From: Bidens hawaiensis
Lineage: Eukaryota; Streptophyta; Magnoliopsida; Asterales; Asteraceae
NCBI GenBank assembly: GCA_021521415.1
Contig: JAIQDT010004990.1
Location: 124,001 to 188,000 of the forward strand
DNA: 64,000 nt
Reading direction: 5' to 3'
How positions within the stretch are numbered: the stretch's first letter is position 1; each line of letters starts with the position of its first letter. Both the position numbers and the translations under genes were made by a program. Positions 8,817 to 17,998 of this stretch are shown here, in pieces. Under the pieces are notes generated by a model. That model worked only from the letters and a program-made list of their open reading frames with translations, searched no databases and was not told the origin of the DNA.

Positions 8817-10559
8817 ATGGCTGCAGTTGGAGGAACTGGTGGTGATGATGGTGATGAGCAACGACAATTCTTTCCAGCTCATAACCAATACATTACTTTG
8901 GATCCAGACGCACGAGGCGTTGAAGACTATAGGGAGATTATCACATTTCTCCAACGATCACGAGTTTTTCACGCGATCACTAATACACTACCCATATCTC
9001 TGCCCAACATTCAAGACTTCTGGCAGACGGTGTATTATGATTGCAGACCTGAGCCTCCAGTGATGCGAGCAACTGTCAATGGTCACAACATACAGTTTTC
9101 TTCGGAAGACATTCGGTTGGCTCTGCAGTTCGGCGATGAGACACGAGACGACCCAACGGAGTTCGTAGCTCCTTTCCGTGACGGAGCATACTTGAGAATG
9201 GGTTATTCGGGTCCGCTGGGGGACTCGCAGAGGAGGAAAGGCTTTCTGCTGGACCAATGGCGTTTTCTGATGCACGTGTTAATTGTGTGCATGTCCGGCA
9301 GGAAAGCAGGAACAGACGGGATGGGTGCGACGATGCAATCTGCCATGACGGCCCTGACTTACAATCGTCGTTACTCTTTTAGTCAGATGATTTTCTATGA
9401 GATTGATCGTCAGAGACGGGCGACGGCGCGAGAACGATTTATCATGTATCCGCGATTTCTTCAAATGATTATTAATCATGTCGCTCCGTCTCTACCGCAA
9501 CGGCGCCCTATTCGATATGTTGAGTGTGTAACAAAGCGTATTTTTGCTCAATGTAGGACGTCGAGCACTCGTAGCAACCCTGAACGCCGTCCAAGGCATA
9601 CTCCACTTTTCGGGTATCTCATCAACCCGGAGTATGTTCCTGCAGGAGGGGACGAGTTCAGGGATCCGCAACCACATCAGGCGGCAGCACCTCATGCTGT
9701 ATCAGCTGCGCCTGTTGTATCTTCTGCTGCTGTGCCAGCTACTATTGCACAGACTATGTCCACGGCTGAAAACGTTGATCTGGATGCTGCTTTCAGTGGA
9801 CACGGTTTGTTTGATATGGATATCTCGGGTCCTCAAGTTATGGATGCTTCTACAGCAGCTACTTCGGTAGCTGAATCCGAGTTAGATGAAACGTTTGCTG
9901 AGGCCAGACGGCTAATGGTGACTCGTGAAAGGATTTCGGGTAAGAGGTCGAGAGTTGAGGAAGAGGAGGGAGATGAGGAAGAAGCGGTACAACTTGTGAT
10001 GAGACGTTCGCGACGAGAACGACTGGGTATGGCTACTGGAGCGGGGGAGACTTCAAGGCATGTACGTTTTGCTCCGCCTGTCTTGTCAGGTATGTCACTT
10101 CTTCCTACTACTGCACAGGTTACGACTGTCGAAGCGTCAGCTCCAGCAGTGGTGTCTCTACCACCACAACCGTTTGATCCACCGGTGGTAGTCGCACGCT
10201 TCGTTGATTCGACTATCACAACAACTGCAGGGTTACCAAGTGTACCACCTGCGGTCACTTCTGCTACTGATGTTCCACCAACTCCACTGCCTACTTCAGA
10301 TGCTGAACGGATTACATCACTAGAGCGTATTGTTGCCGAACAGTCTAAGACTATTGAACGCCTAGTGGAATCCAATCGACTACAAGCTGCCCTCCTGGTT
10401 GAACACGGAAGAATAATTGATGCCTTCAAGGAATACTTGGCATCTCAGGGGGAGAAGACGTGTAGGGGCGATGAGTTGAGAACGAAAAGACGAGAAGATC
10501 ATGACGATGATCCCAATGCACCTTCGGGTGCAGGTGGTGAGCTGCCAAGAACCTCTTAG
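8817..10559 (+). CDS. Third ORF of the copia element, N-terminal part (580 residues, ends at UAG)
   Basis: I chose ATG 8817 rather than the slightly longer open frame because it follows the acceptor-like GCAG at 8814. Residues 1-260 form a globular region with conserved-looking blocks (FWQTVYYD, LALQFGD, QWRFLMHVLIVCMSG, FIMYPRFLQMI) that match, from memory, ORFs often annotated as uncharacterised in Asteraceae retroelements. The middle is rich in Ala/Ser/Thr/Val/Pro. Near residue 375 a basic KRSR precedes an acidic run, and near 397 there is RRSRRER, both possible nuclear signals. Residues about 495-545 look like a coiled coil. I see no signal peptide or convincing membrane segment, so it is not a typical envelope. 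Its function is unknown. Confidence 0.75.
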   Translation: MAAVGGTGGDDGDEQRQFFPAHNQYITLDPDARGVEDYREIITFLQRSRVFHAITNTLPISLPNIQDFWQTVYYDCRPEPPVMRATVNGHNIQFSSEDIRLALQFGDETRDDPTEFVAPFRDGAYLRMGYSGPLGDSQRRKGFLLDQWRFLMHVLIVCMSGRKAGTDGMGATMQSAMTALTYNRRYSFSQMIFYEIDRQRRATARERFIMYPRFLQMIINHVAPSLPQRRPIRYVECVTKRIFAQCRTSSTRSNPERRPRHTPLFGYLINPEYVPAGGDEFRDPQPHQAAAPHAVSAAPVVSSAAVPATIAQTMSTAENVDLDAAFSGHGLFDMDISGPQVMDASTAATSVAESELDETFAEARRLMVTRERISGKRSRVEEEEGDEEEAVQLVMRRSRRERLGMATGAGETSRHVRFAPPVLSGMSLLPTTAQVTTVEASAPAVVSLPPQPFDPPVVVARFVDSTITTTAGLPSVPPAVTSATDVPPTPLPTSDAERITSLERIVAEQSKTIERLVESNRLQAALLVEHGRIIDAFKEYLASQGEKTCRGDELRTKRREDHDDDPNAPSGAGGELPRTS

Positions 10560-11594
10560 GCTCTTGGGGCTTCCACAACTGAGGGGGAGTCTACAGATGT
10601 AGCTGGTGATGTTGTTGTTGGTATGGGTGATGATGCTGATGTTGAGGACGTTATCGATGCTTTAAAGGAGTTGGATGATGAGGAAGACGATGAGTTTATG
10701 GATGATGACGACGTGTTGCCCGTGGATGAGATTGAGAGGATTGGGGAAAAGATTAATGTGGAAAATGTGTTAGAAGAAGGTGAGATAATGGATGATGATG
10801 TTGAGCATGACATTCCCGAAGTGGAAAAGTCGGGTGTTGGTGATGAAACGGTGTTGGATGAGACGGTGTGGGAAGAGCAGCCTAGATGGAAGGAAGAATA
10901 TGCTCATTGGTTTGTCAAGACCAAGAAGCCTGCTGTTCCAACCATGTTCAGAAAGAGCTACAACATTAAAGGGTATGCAGAGGCGAAAAAGGGGATTATT
11001 TGTTGGATCTATGATGAACAGCTCAAGTTGTTTGTGGTGAAGCGTTATGATGGCGTTCAATATTTCAAGAGAATGTTGAGATCGTTCAACACATTGCCTG
11101 AATGCGAAGTAAAAGATTTGGCCAGGTTGGGCCTGATAAACCGAAACAACGACAATATGGCTAGAATGATTGAGAAGATAATGTGGAAAGAAGGAGTAAA
11201 AGAAAAGAAGTTTGAGTTGCTAAAGCCACAAAAGGGAAAATTAGTGAAGGATACAGAGAGAGGTATGAGAGCAGATGGTAAACCGTGGATGGTGATGAAG
11301 TACAAACCAGTCCGATGTATCAAGGAGGTACCCATGAAAGCTATGCCTCGAGATGTGCTGAAAGATTTGAAATGGTGGTTTGTGGACTGTGAGACTGCAG
11401 AGGCAGTAATGGAGGACGAGGATGAACAAGAACTGCTTCGGGTTTACGACCCGATGCATCTTGTTAACCTGTCGCAAGCTGATCTGGAAGTACTCAACAA
11501 CAAGAAGATCTTCTACATTCCTGCTTGGAAGGATCAAGCTAGGAGATATCAAAGTGTAGTGTCAGTATGTGTGAAAGAAGGGGCGCACGCTTAG
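10560..11594 (+). CDS. Third ORF, distal part in the same frame after one UAG (344 codons)
   Basis: The frame continues from the UAG at 10557-10559 without any shift to TAG at 11592; the first internal ATG is at 10623. The start is extremely acidic (runs of Asp and Glu, about residues 20-80). After it comes a basic, aromatic-rich region (WKEEYAHWFVKTKKP, then IKGYAEAKKG) ending near KIFYIPAWKDQARRY. I recognise no named domain. Because frame and composition stay protein-like for over 300 codons past the stop, the two parts were probably one reading frame of about 925 codons. The stop is either a recent mutation, a read-through codon, or the end of the natural protein with this part started separately at 10623. 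Confidence 0.6.
   Translation, partial: ALGASTTEGESTDVAGDVVVGMGDDADVEDVIDALKELDDEEDDEFMDDDDVLPVDEIERIGEKINVENVLEEGEIMDDDVEHDIPEVEKSGVGDETVLDETVWEEQPRWKEEYAHWFVKTKKPAVPTMFRKSYNIKGYAEAKKGIICWIYDEQLKLFVVKRYDGVQYFKRMLRSFNTLPECEVKDLARLGLINRNNDNMARMIEKIMWKEGVKEKKFELLKPQKGKLVKDTERGMRADGKPWMVMKYKPVRCIKEVPMKAMPRDVLKDLKWWFVDCETAEAVMEDEDEQELLRVYDPMHLVNLSQADLEVLNNKKIFYIPAWKDQARRYQSVVSVCVKEGAHA
10580..10592 (+). other. Internal polypurine-tract-like sequence
   Basis: GAGGGGGAGTCT here shares the ten bases GGGGGAGTCT with the real tract at 11651-11660 next to the 3' LTR. It sits 20-30 bases after the UAG. It could be a second plus-strand primer, or trace a former end of the element, or be coincidence. Confidence 0.35.
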
Positions 11595-11644
11595 AGATGC
11601 AGATTACAAGACTCGAGTTTTGAAGAATCAAGATATGAAGCTAC

Positions 11645-11659
11645 TGCCAAGGGGGAGTC
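11645..11659 (+). other. Polypurine tract for plus-strand priming
   Basis: GCCAAGGGGGAGTC directly precedes the TGTTGG start of the 3' LTR. Its position and purine content fit the usual copia tract. Confidence 0.85.
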
Positions 11660-12140
11660 TGTTGGTACATGTTTGTCAGTAGTTCATAGTCTTGTAATTG
11701 TAATCGAGTCTGTATTGTAATTGTGTATTTGATTATGTTTTTGTTTGTGTAACTAGCGAAGTTGTCAACAAGTTCGCTCAGGCGAACTTGTTGAACAAGC
11801 GAAGTTGTCAACAAGTTCGCTCAGGCGAACTTGTTGAATATGCGAAGTTACAGACAACTTCGCCTGTGGCGAAGTTGTCGTGTATATATTGATTGTTACA
11901 GCCGAATCGTAAGGGTTAAGCAGTTTAGGGTTTCAGTCAAGTGTTCGAGTTTAAGCAGACGTGTTTGCTAGTTCCAGTGTCTGTAATAGTGACTACGAGT
12001 CACGTGTTCGGTTAATAATATTACGTGTTTGATTCATTGCTTGTGTTATTCTTTATCTACACTCGTAATCTACCTACGCAGGGATTCCGCACCTGCGTTG
12101 TTAGAGAACATCCCGTGTACGATCCGTCCGGGAACCTACA
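11660..12140 (+). repeat. 3' LTR of the copia element (481 bp)
   Basis: It starts TGTTGG right after the polypurine tract and ends CCTACA, a near-perfect inverted terminal pair. The U3 part holds a tandem 43-bp repeat at 11756 and 11799 built of GCGAAGTT and related half-sites, a perfect 22-bp hairpin at 11842-11863, and another half-site at 11869. The TATA box TATATATT is at 11883-11890, only 7 bp after the last half-site. The 5' partner is outside the window, so the target duplication cannot be checked. Confidence 0.85.
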
Positions 12141-13330
12141 CCAAGGTTTAGAAAAATACACCATAACTTATATCTCATCATTTCTAAGTACAATATAAGG
12201 ATCCATGTTTCGATAATGTATCAAAGTATTTCTATCTTTCAAGAACATGAATCGATCATGAACGATTGCCAAAGATATTGACAACCACCAACTTTGATTT
12301 AGTGCTTTAAGATGGTGAAACATTTCTCATCAAAAGATAATTGTAATATAACCATGTACTTTACTAGACTACATCACATGTCTTGGTTAATTATCAAGTA
12401 AAACAAAGTTTATTCATAGATTTTATATGGTAAGAGGAGTTTAGCTCATAATGAGCATAGTGATAAACATTAAGATGATTGATAATAACAAATACATGAT
12501 TAAACTTGGAACAATCAAACCAAATTTAGATGAATCCTTCTTCTTAATGATGGTAATGATGGTTGATGATGATGATTAGTGGTGATGACCTCCAAACCTT
12601 CAAACTCTTCACTAGATCTTCAAAGTGAGTGTTAGTGTGTGTTTTTATAAGTGAAAACCGGAGAGAATTCTTTTCAAGGCACACCAAATGAGTGCAACAT
12701 GAGCCACTATTTATAGGCATTCTGGATGGTGAGGCACGGCCCCGTGCTTGATGAGCACGCCCCCGTGCATTTTTATGACATGTGCCAGATTTGTTTTGTC
12801 TTTTATATGACTTGGCCACGGCCCCGTGATTTTTAATGACATGTGCTTAATTCTTCTTTGTCTTTTCTGTGTTCTCGTCCACGACCCCGTGCATGATGAG
12901 CACGACCCCGTGCTTTTGCTTCCAGATTTTCTCATTTCTTGTGTTAGAAGCATGGCGGCATGTTTCTTGAGGCATGGTGGCGTGTTTATTTGTTTTCTTG
13001 TGTTTTCTTCTGTTTTTCTTCGTCTTTTTTGCTTGTTTCTTCGTTTGAGGCTTGGTTTCACCTGAAATTATGTTTTATTATGATAAGTAGTCTTTTATGC
13101 TATGTTATTGGATAGAAATTGCAGTTTTTAGAGATTATTTGATGCCGAAAAGATGTATATTTATATGTACATCAACGATTTTGAAAAGGATTATGATGAA
13201 ATAAAAATATGGACTTTTTTGGATATGATTATATAACATTTATGATCATATATCATCAAAAATCCTTGGGTCCTTTGAATAAAAAATAAATATTCAAAAC
13301 AGATAAATAAAGATGTAAGAATGTTTCAAG
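12141..13330 (-). mobile_element. Probable old LTR remnant on the minus strand, family not identified
   Basis: No coding frame is convincing. On the minus strand TATAAATAGTGG (plus 12704-12715) looks like a promoter. Just upstream of it in that orientation, at 12734-12915, are about six short GC-rich hairpins. This is the layout of an LTR U3. The rest is AT-rich. I could not find both ends. Confidence 0.35.
12734..12915. repeat. Cluster of CACG-N4-CGTG hairpins
   Basis: Variants such as GCACGGCCCCGTGC (12734), GCACGCCCCCGTGC (12755), CCACGGCCCCGTGA (about 12814) and two CACGACCCCGTGC near 12880-12915 recur in an otherwise AT-rich stretch. Each can fold on itself. Confidence 0.7.
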
Positions 13331-14127
13331 TGTGACATTCGTGTAATCGATCATCTCCTTGTGCTCTTTGTCTCATCCACCCTATACACCATGGTTTATG
13401 GATTATGTGGATTCCTAGACATGATTGTGTTATGTTCATGTAACCATTTGATTAACTAGTATGAACAAGAATTAAACTAAATAAAAAATAAGATGAAGAA
13501 GACTTGAATAATTTAAATCCTATATTTGAAATGGAAAAAAATAATCTCTTGAACTTGTCAAAGAGTGGTGCAAAAATGAAAGGGGTGGGAGTGAGTTCTT
13601 ATTTATACTAAAATAAGGAGGTTAATCTTTAGAATGTTTTAATGATAAAATTGATTAGGAGAGTGATTTGGGGGAGGAGGTTTGACCAAAATTTGAATGG
13701 TGTAGGAAGATATTTTTCATCTTTTAAAAATAAATAACTTTAGGTAAAAATAAATATGACAAAAATAAATGTGACATAACTAGATTAAAATGATTTACTT
13801 GGGTTATGCATCAATAATGTTATTTATGTGATATTTGAATAAAGAAAAATCATGAGTGTTATAATTTTTATTTATATACATATTAGTAATGATTAATATC
13901 ATTAAATAACTTTAGGAAAGAAAACTATTACATATGAAATTTGTAACATGTGAGTATAAGTATAATTAACCGAATCACATCAAATAATAAAACGGCCCGG
14001 TTTAACAAACACAATACAAATAACAGAAATTTACGAATATAACATGAAATACATATAGAACATGAAAAACAAAATTGAAAATTTAAGTGTGTCAGGTGTT
14101 CGGTTCCGAAAATTGATGAATGTCACA
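13331..14127 (-). repeat. Complete LTR of the deleted gypsy element (797 bp)
   Basis: It is bounded by perfect 10-bp inverted ends. The region from 13485 rightwards matches 14426-15050 closely, differing by scattered substitutions and a short indel near 13750 that removes one AAATATGACAAA-type repeat in the other copy. Confidence 0.75.
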
Positions 14128-14425
14128 GTATTCACAACTTTTTGAAAATTTCTTCCCGAAATTATAGGAAAAACATAACATAAAGAAAGAAGCCATTTGT
14201 CAAGAGATTTTTTTTTATTTTCTTTATATATATAAAAAAAAATAATAACACAGATCTTCAGGTGACCCAAATAACGCTACAAACGGAAGACATGATAAGG
14301 ACACTTATTATAGGATGTACCAGCGGCGTATCCACCATGCCCTTATCACATCGACATTTGAATCGTTACCTAAAATCACCCTCGGTTCTGAGTTATGCTA
14401 CACAACCGTATTTGAAATGGAAAAA

Positions 14426-15050
14426 AATAAGATGAAGAAGACTTGAATAATTTAAATCCTATATTTGAAATGGAAAAAAATAATCTCTTGAACTTGTCAA
14501 AGAGTGGTGCAAAAATGAAAGGGGTGGGAGTGAGTTCTTATTTATACTAAAATAAGGAGGTTAATCTTTAGAATGTTTTAATGATAAAATTGATTAGGAG
14601 AGTGATTTGGGGGAGGAGGTTTGAACAAAATTTGAATGGTGTAGAAAGATATTTTTCATCTTTTAAAAATAAATAACTTTAGGTAAAAATAAATGTGACA
14701 TAACTAGATTAAAATGACTTACTTTGGTTATGCATCAATAATGTTATTTATGTGATATTTGAATAAAAAAAAATCATGAGTGTTTTAATTTTTATTTATA
14801 TACATATTAGTAATGATTAATATCATTAAATAACTTTAGGAAAGAAAACTATTACATATGAAATTTGTAACATGTGAGTATAAGTATAATTAAACGAATC
14901 ACATCAAATAATAAAACGGGTCGGTTTAACAACACAATACAAATAATAGAAATTTACGAATATCACATGAAATACATAAAATACATGAAAAACAAAATTG
15001 AAAATTTAAGCGAGTCGGGTTTTCGAGTCCGAAAATTGACGAATGTTACA
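14426..15050 (-). repeat. Truncated 5' LTR of the deleted gypsy element
   Basis: It matches 13485-14127 but lacks the distal 150 bp of the LTR. At the break the phrase ATTTGAAATGGAAAAAAATAA occurs just before the LTR and again some 50 bp inside it, consistent with a microhomology-mediated deletion. The outer end is GAATGTTACA. Confidence 0.7.
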
Positions 15051-15629
15051 ACTGTAACATCCTGTTTTTCGAGTTTTGGTTAATAAATGAAATATTAGTT
15101 ATTATGAGTCAGTCTAGTGTTGGGTAAATGGATATGGGTTATGGACTTGGCTTATGAAAGAATGAAGGAAAGACCATGGGCTTAAGCCCATGATAAATAA
15201 ATATATATACCTTTAATCACCCACTTAATTCATTTTACACACATTCCATACACCTCCCAAGCACACACTTAATCTCTCTCTCTAGCCGAAATATCCAAGG
15301 AAAACCGATCCCGATCCAAGGTAATGATTATGATATTGTATGAGCTTAAATCCGTTAGATATGGTCACGAAACGACGAGCCGAAACCGTTAAACCGTTTA
15401 AGTCACAAGATTCGGGTGGAGTCGGGTATAAACATAAACCTATGAAGAGATTAGGGGTCACCCTAGCTCAGATCTGGATCGAACGGGACGAAAAACGGTG
15501 AAAAACGAGTTAAAACTCGTTTTTCCGGCGAACCCGCGGTTTTCCGGCGGCGCCGCCGGAAAGGTGGCGTGTACAAGGAAGGGAATGTCAGAGTATGTTT
15601 CTGACATTCTCTGACCTAACCCTAATTCG

Positions 15630-15990
15630 TTAGCGGAGGTCTAACGAACTAGCTTTGATTCGTGTACTGATTCGTTAAGGAAAGACTAACGAACTAGCTT
15701 TGATTCGTGTACTGAAAGACTAACGAACTAGCTCTAGTTCGTTAAGTCCATTTCGTATGTTGACCAATTCGTTATAAGGTCTAATTCGTTATGAGGACTG
15801 GTTCACTATAAGGGGTCAATTCACTAAGAAGTTCAATTCATTAACCAGACCAAGCGAATAAGGTCCAGTTCGCTATAAAGGCCAATTTGTTATGAAGTAA
15901 CGTAGTAGCCAATTCATTATGGAAGACAGGAGTAACGAATGAACCCCAATTCGTTAAAGAGCACATTAACGAACTAGACTTTAAAAGAAT
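15630..15990. repeat. Variable minisatellite of AACGAA/TTCGTT motifs inside the solo LTR
   Basis: AACGAACTAG, AATTCGTTA and related words recur at irregular spacing of roughly 15-35 bp in both orientations. The copy at 33840-36006 has a similar but rearranged tract at 34440-34800, including a 33-bp unit repeated three times. The copy at 42362-44538 has an unrelated tract of GACCGAGAACCC words at 43550-43780 in the corresponding position. Confidence 0.75.
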
Positions 15991-16119
15991 GACAGAATGG
16001 TCCTTAGACTTAGAAAAGAATGATTTAATTACTAAGAAGCCCTTGAACTTTTAAGATAGCAAATTAATTAATGATTATAAATTCTAATGAAAAATGTGAT
16101 AAGATGGCTGGCAGCTCGA

Positions 16120-16210
16120 CCCCAGCCAGGGGCTTTGCCCCTTGGACGCTGCTAGGGGCGGCCGCCCCTAGACCCCGCTGCCAGGGGCGCTACCCCCGGA
16201 CCCCCGTTCG
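16120..16210. repeat. GC-rich palindromic block in the LTR
   Basis: In an AT-rich LTR this block is very GC-rich and contains the perfect 20-bp palindrome CTAGGGGCGGCCGCCCCTAG at 16152-16171, flanked by CAGGGGC/GCCCCTG words. The related copies keep the block (34800-34885 and 43225-43330) but the central palindrome is eroded. Confidence 0.8.
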
Positions 16211-16702
16211 TTGAGGGTTATAACTAAACTACAAACGCGATGTGAGTAGTGATAATTAATTGATACGTGTAATTGTTATACAGTTAGTCGAGCACAGCTA
16301 AGGAAAGGAATAACAATTAATGGTGAACGTAATCGAGTTCAGGTGAGTTTCTAGCCCCACTTCCTTGCTATGTTTTCGGGGCTGTGTGCATACTCGATGT
16401 GATAGTTAATACACTTACCTTTAGTGGTAAGTGTATGCTTAGTATGATGTATGAAAGATGAATTCTTGATGGTGTGTGAACGATCTTCGGATATTGTATG
16501 TACCGTCAGGTGGTAGTCAAAGTCATGAATGATATATATGATGTATGAATGATGTATGTATGAATACATGTGATGCATAAATGATGTATGAATGAATAAG
16601 TACAAAGTAAGTATGATATGTTGACGGTACGTGAACGCTCTTCGGAAATTACACGTATTGTCAAGGAAAATATGTAAAGGACATGTATGTTTTAGTAGCA
16701 TG

Positions 16703-16930
16703 AATTAAAGGGGACCAGACCCCAATAATATATGTGAGGATATGGACCAGACCCTAATAATATCTTTGAGGATAGGGACTGGACCCTAATAATATATGTG
16801 AGGATAGGGACCAGACCCTAATAATATCTGTGAGGATAGGGACCAGACCCTTATAATATCTGTGATGGTAGGGACCAGACCTTAATATTATCTGTGATGT
16901 TGGGGACCAGACCCTTATGATATCTATTAG
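16703..16930. repeat. Minisatellite of about 32 bp, roughly seven copies
   Basis: The unit is close to GGGACCAGACCCTAATAATATCTGTGAGGATA. The sister LTR at 33840-36006 has about five copies of a related unit with TCGGCGAATGTA (35390-35545), and the one at 42362-44538 has essentially one (near 42815-42850). Copy number therefore varies between insertions of one family. Confidence 0.85.
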
Positions 16931-17370
16931 GTTATAGGGCGGAAGGTTCATTAAGTAGTATGGATAGTTTTGTATGTGAAGCAAGGTATGAATAACGTAC
17001 ACACCTTCGGGCTCGTGTGCAAGTTTGAGAACAGATTGTATGTAGTATGATTAACTAGAACTCACTCAGCGTAGCTGACTTTTAGTATGCACGCAGGTGA
17101 GTAGAATGAGGAAGATCGCTTGAGGGGAGGCACATGGCATGGACTTGAAGAAGCTGGCATCTCAAGGAAATGTTATGTTATTTTAAAGACAATGTTTTAT
17201 GTTAAAAGATTTGGAATGCTCGTTAAGACAAGAAATATGGTTATGTAATGAAATGGTTTGAATGTTTTTAATATTCCGTGAATGTTTTATTAACTCTGAT
17301 ATTTAAAACTGCGTTTATGAGTAAATCTAACATCAAAAGTGAGGCACCGGTAACGGGGCCTTATAAAAAC

Positions 17371-17705
17371 CGATATCTCAAATATCGGTCCTTGACCGAT
17401 ATCCGACATTATTCAACATTAACTACATAGCCACTAATAACCATGGACCTTTGGTTTGGTGCTCTCTCTTCAAAAAAAAAATAGTGACAACGTGTAAAAC
17501 CGAGTATTTGCACAAAAAGTATATATTACCTCTTAATGGAAAGTAAGAACTTTAAAATCAAATTCACAAATCACAACTTCTAACCACTATTTCTTTTGTG
17601 ATAACATGATAAAAGCTTAATTTCAATGGAGATAGATCATCACCTGAGGTCACTAATACAAACAAAATCAAATCTATATATGAAATTAGTATCATCTTCC
17701 TAAGG
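17371..17705. other. AT-rich sequence, no feature seen
   Basis: It starts with a small inverted cluster of CCGATATC words at 17371-17405. I see nothing else and no coding frame. Confidence 0.5.
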
Positions 17706-17724
17706 TAATCAAAGAATTTAATCT

Positions 17725-17998
17725 TTTTTTTCGAACGATGATTTTCACAGTTAAGCTAGCACTGTGCGATCAAGTCGCGCCCCACCACCCCACTCAGGCC
17801 AGCTATGTTGACATGATCGGGATCCACGCTGGCGTCCAAGTTTGGCTTGGCGTTCCCGGTAAAACCCAATTTGCTCACCCCGTCCGAAGGCACGACAGGT
17901 TTTAATGCTCTGGAAAAATCCGGTCGGTATCAGGATTCGAACCCAGAACACCCGAGTTATACATCATGTTCCTGGCCATTGGGGCAAGCCCCGCTGGT
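17725..17998 (-). mobile_element. tRNA-derived SINE with a perfect 19-bp target duplication
   Basis: On the minus strand the head at plus 17998-17925 carries a B box GGTTCGAATCC; an A-box-like stretch lies 5' of it. A roughly 190-bp body follows, ending TTCGAAAAAAA (T run at plus 17724-17731). The perfect 19-bp repeat TAATCAAAGAATTTAATCT lies at 17706-17724 and 17999-18017. Head, body, A tail and long target duplication together define a LINE-mobilised SINE. It has no coding capacity; the frame at 17751-17951 is a shadow. I cannot name the family. Confidence 0.88.

Larger units (their letters stand above)
1..12140 (+). mobile_element. SIRE/Maximus-type Ty1-copia retrotransposon, 5' LTR outside the window
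   Basis: The order is leader, gag, protease-integrase-RT-RNase H polyprotein, long spacer, third ORF, polypurine tract and 3' LTR. Integrase precedes reverse transcriptase, which defines Ty1-copia; the long gag with two CCHC knuckles and the extra ORF after pol point to the SIRE/Maximus lineage. No tRNA-Met primer site (TGGTATCAGAGC-like) is visible in the first 600 bases, so the 5' LTR and primer site lie to the left of the window. More than 12 kb is long for copia; the excess is the 2.3-kb spacer and the third ORF. The intact gag and pol frames suggest a fairly recent insertion. LTR divergence cannot be measured because only one LTR is present. Confidence 0.9.
13331..15050 (-). mobile_element. 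Internally deleted gypsy-type element: full 3' LTR, 298-bp internal piece, partial 5' LTR
   Basis: On the minus strand the order is the first 625 bp of an LTR (15050 down to 14426), a 298-bp internal remnant (14425-14128) and a complete LTR (14127-13331). The complete LTR has perfect 10-bp inverted ends (TGTGACATTC at 13331 and GAATGTCACA at 14118). Both copies share a minus-strand TATAAATAAG box (near 13600 and 14540). The internal piece next to the LTR contains CCCGAAATT-type sequence, which sits at the 3' end of chromovirus internal regions elsewhere in this window. No coding capacity remains. The immediate flanks (TCAAG on the left, a reconstructed ACCGA on the right) do not match. Confidence 0.7.
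15053..17365 (+). mobile_element. Solo LTR of a chromovirus family (2,313 bp)
   Basis: It starts TGTAACATCC and ends GGGGCCTTATA. The same family appears as a solo LTR at 33840-36006 and in reverse at 42362-44538, where it is attached to integrase-chromodomain sequence. Flanks ACAAC (15048-15052) and AAAAC (17366-17370) match at four of five bases, consistent with an old target duplication. No internal region is present, so it probably arose by recombination between two LTRs. A minus-strand frame at 16351-16701 is a shadow of repeats. Confidence 0.85.

Noticed and set aside
9833..10429. 198-codon frame on the minus strand opposite the third ORF
   Set aside because: Its composition is Ser/Thr/Arg low complexity mirroring the plus-strand codons; no domain. 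A shadow.
8817..10559. Retroviral envelope gene
   Set aside because: No signal peptide, membrane helices or fusion-like region are visible; position alone is not enough.
17751..17951. 66-codon minus-strand gene
   Set aside because: It lies wholly within the SINE and has no domain.
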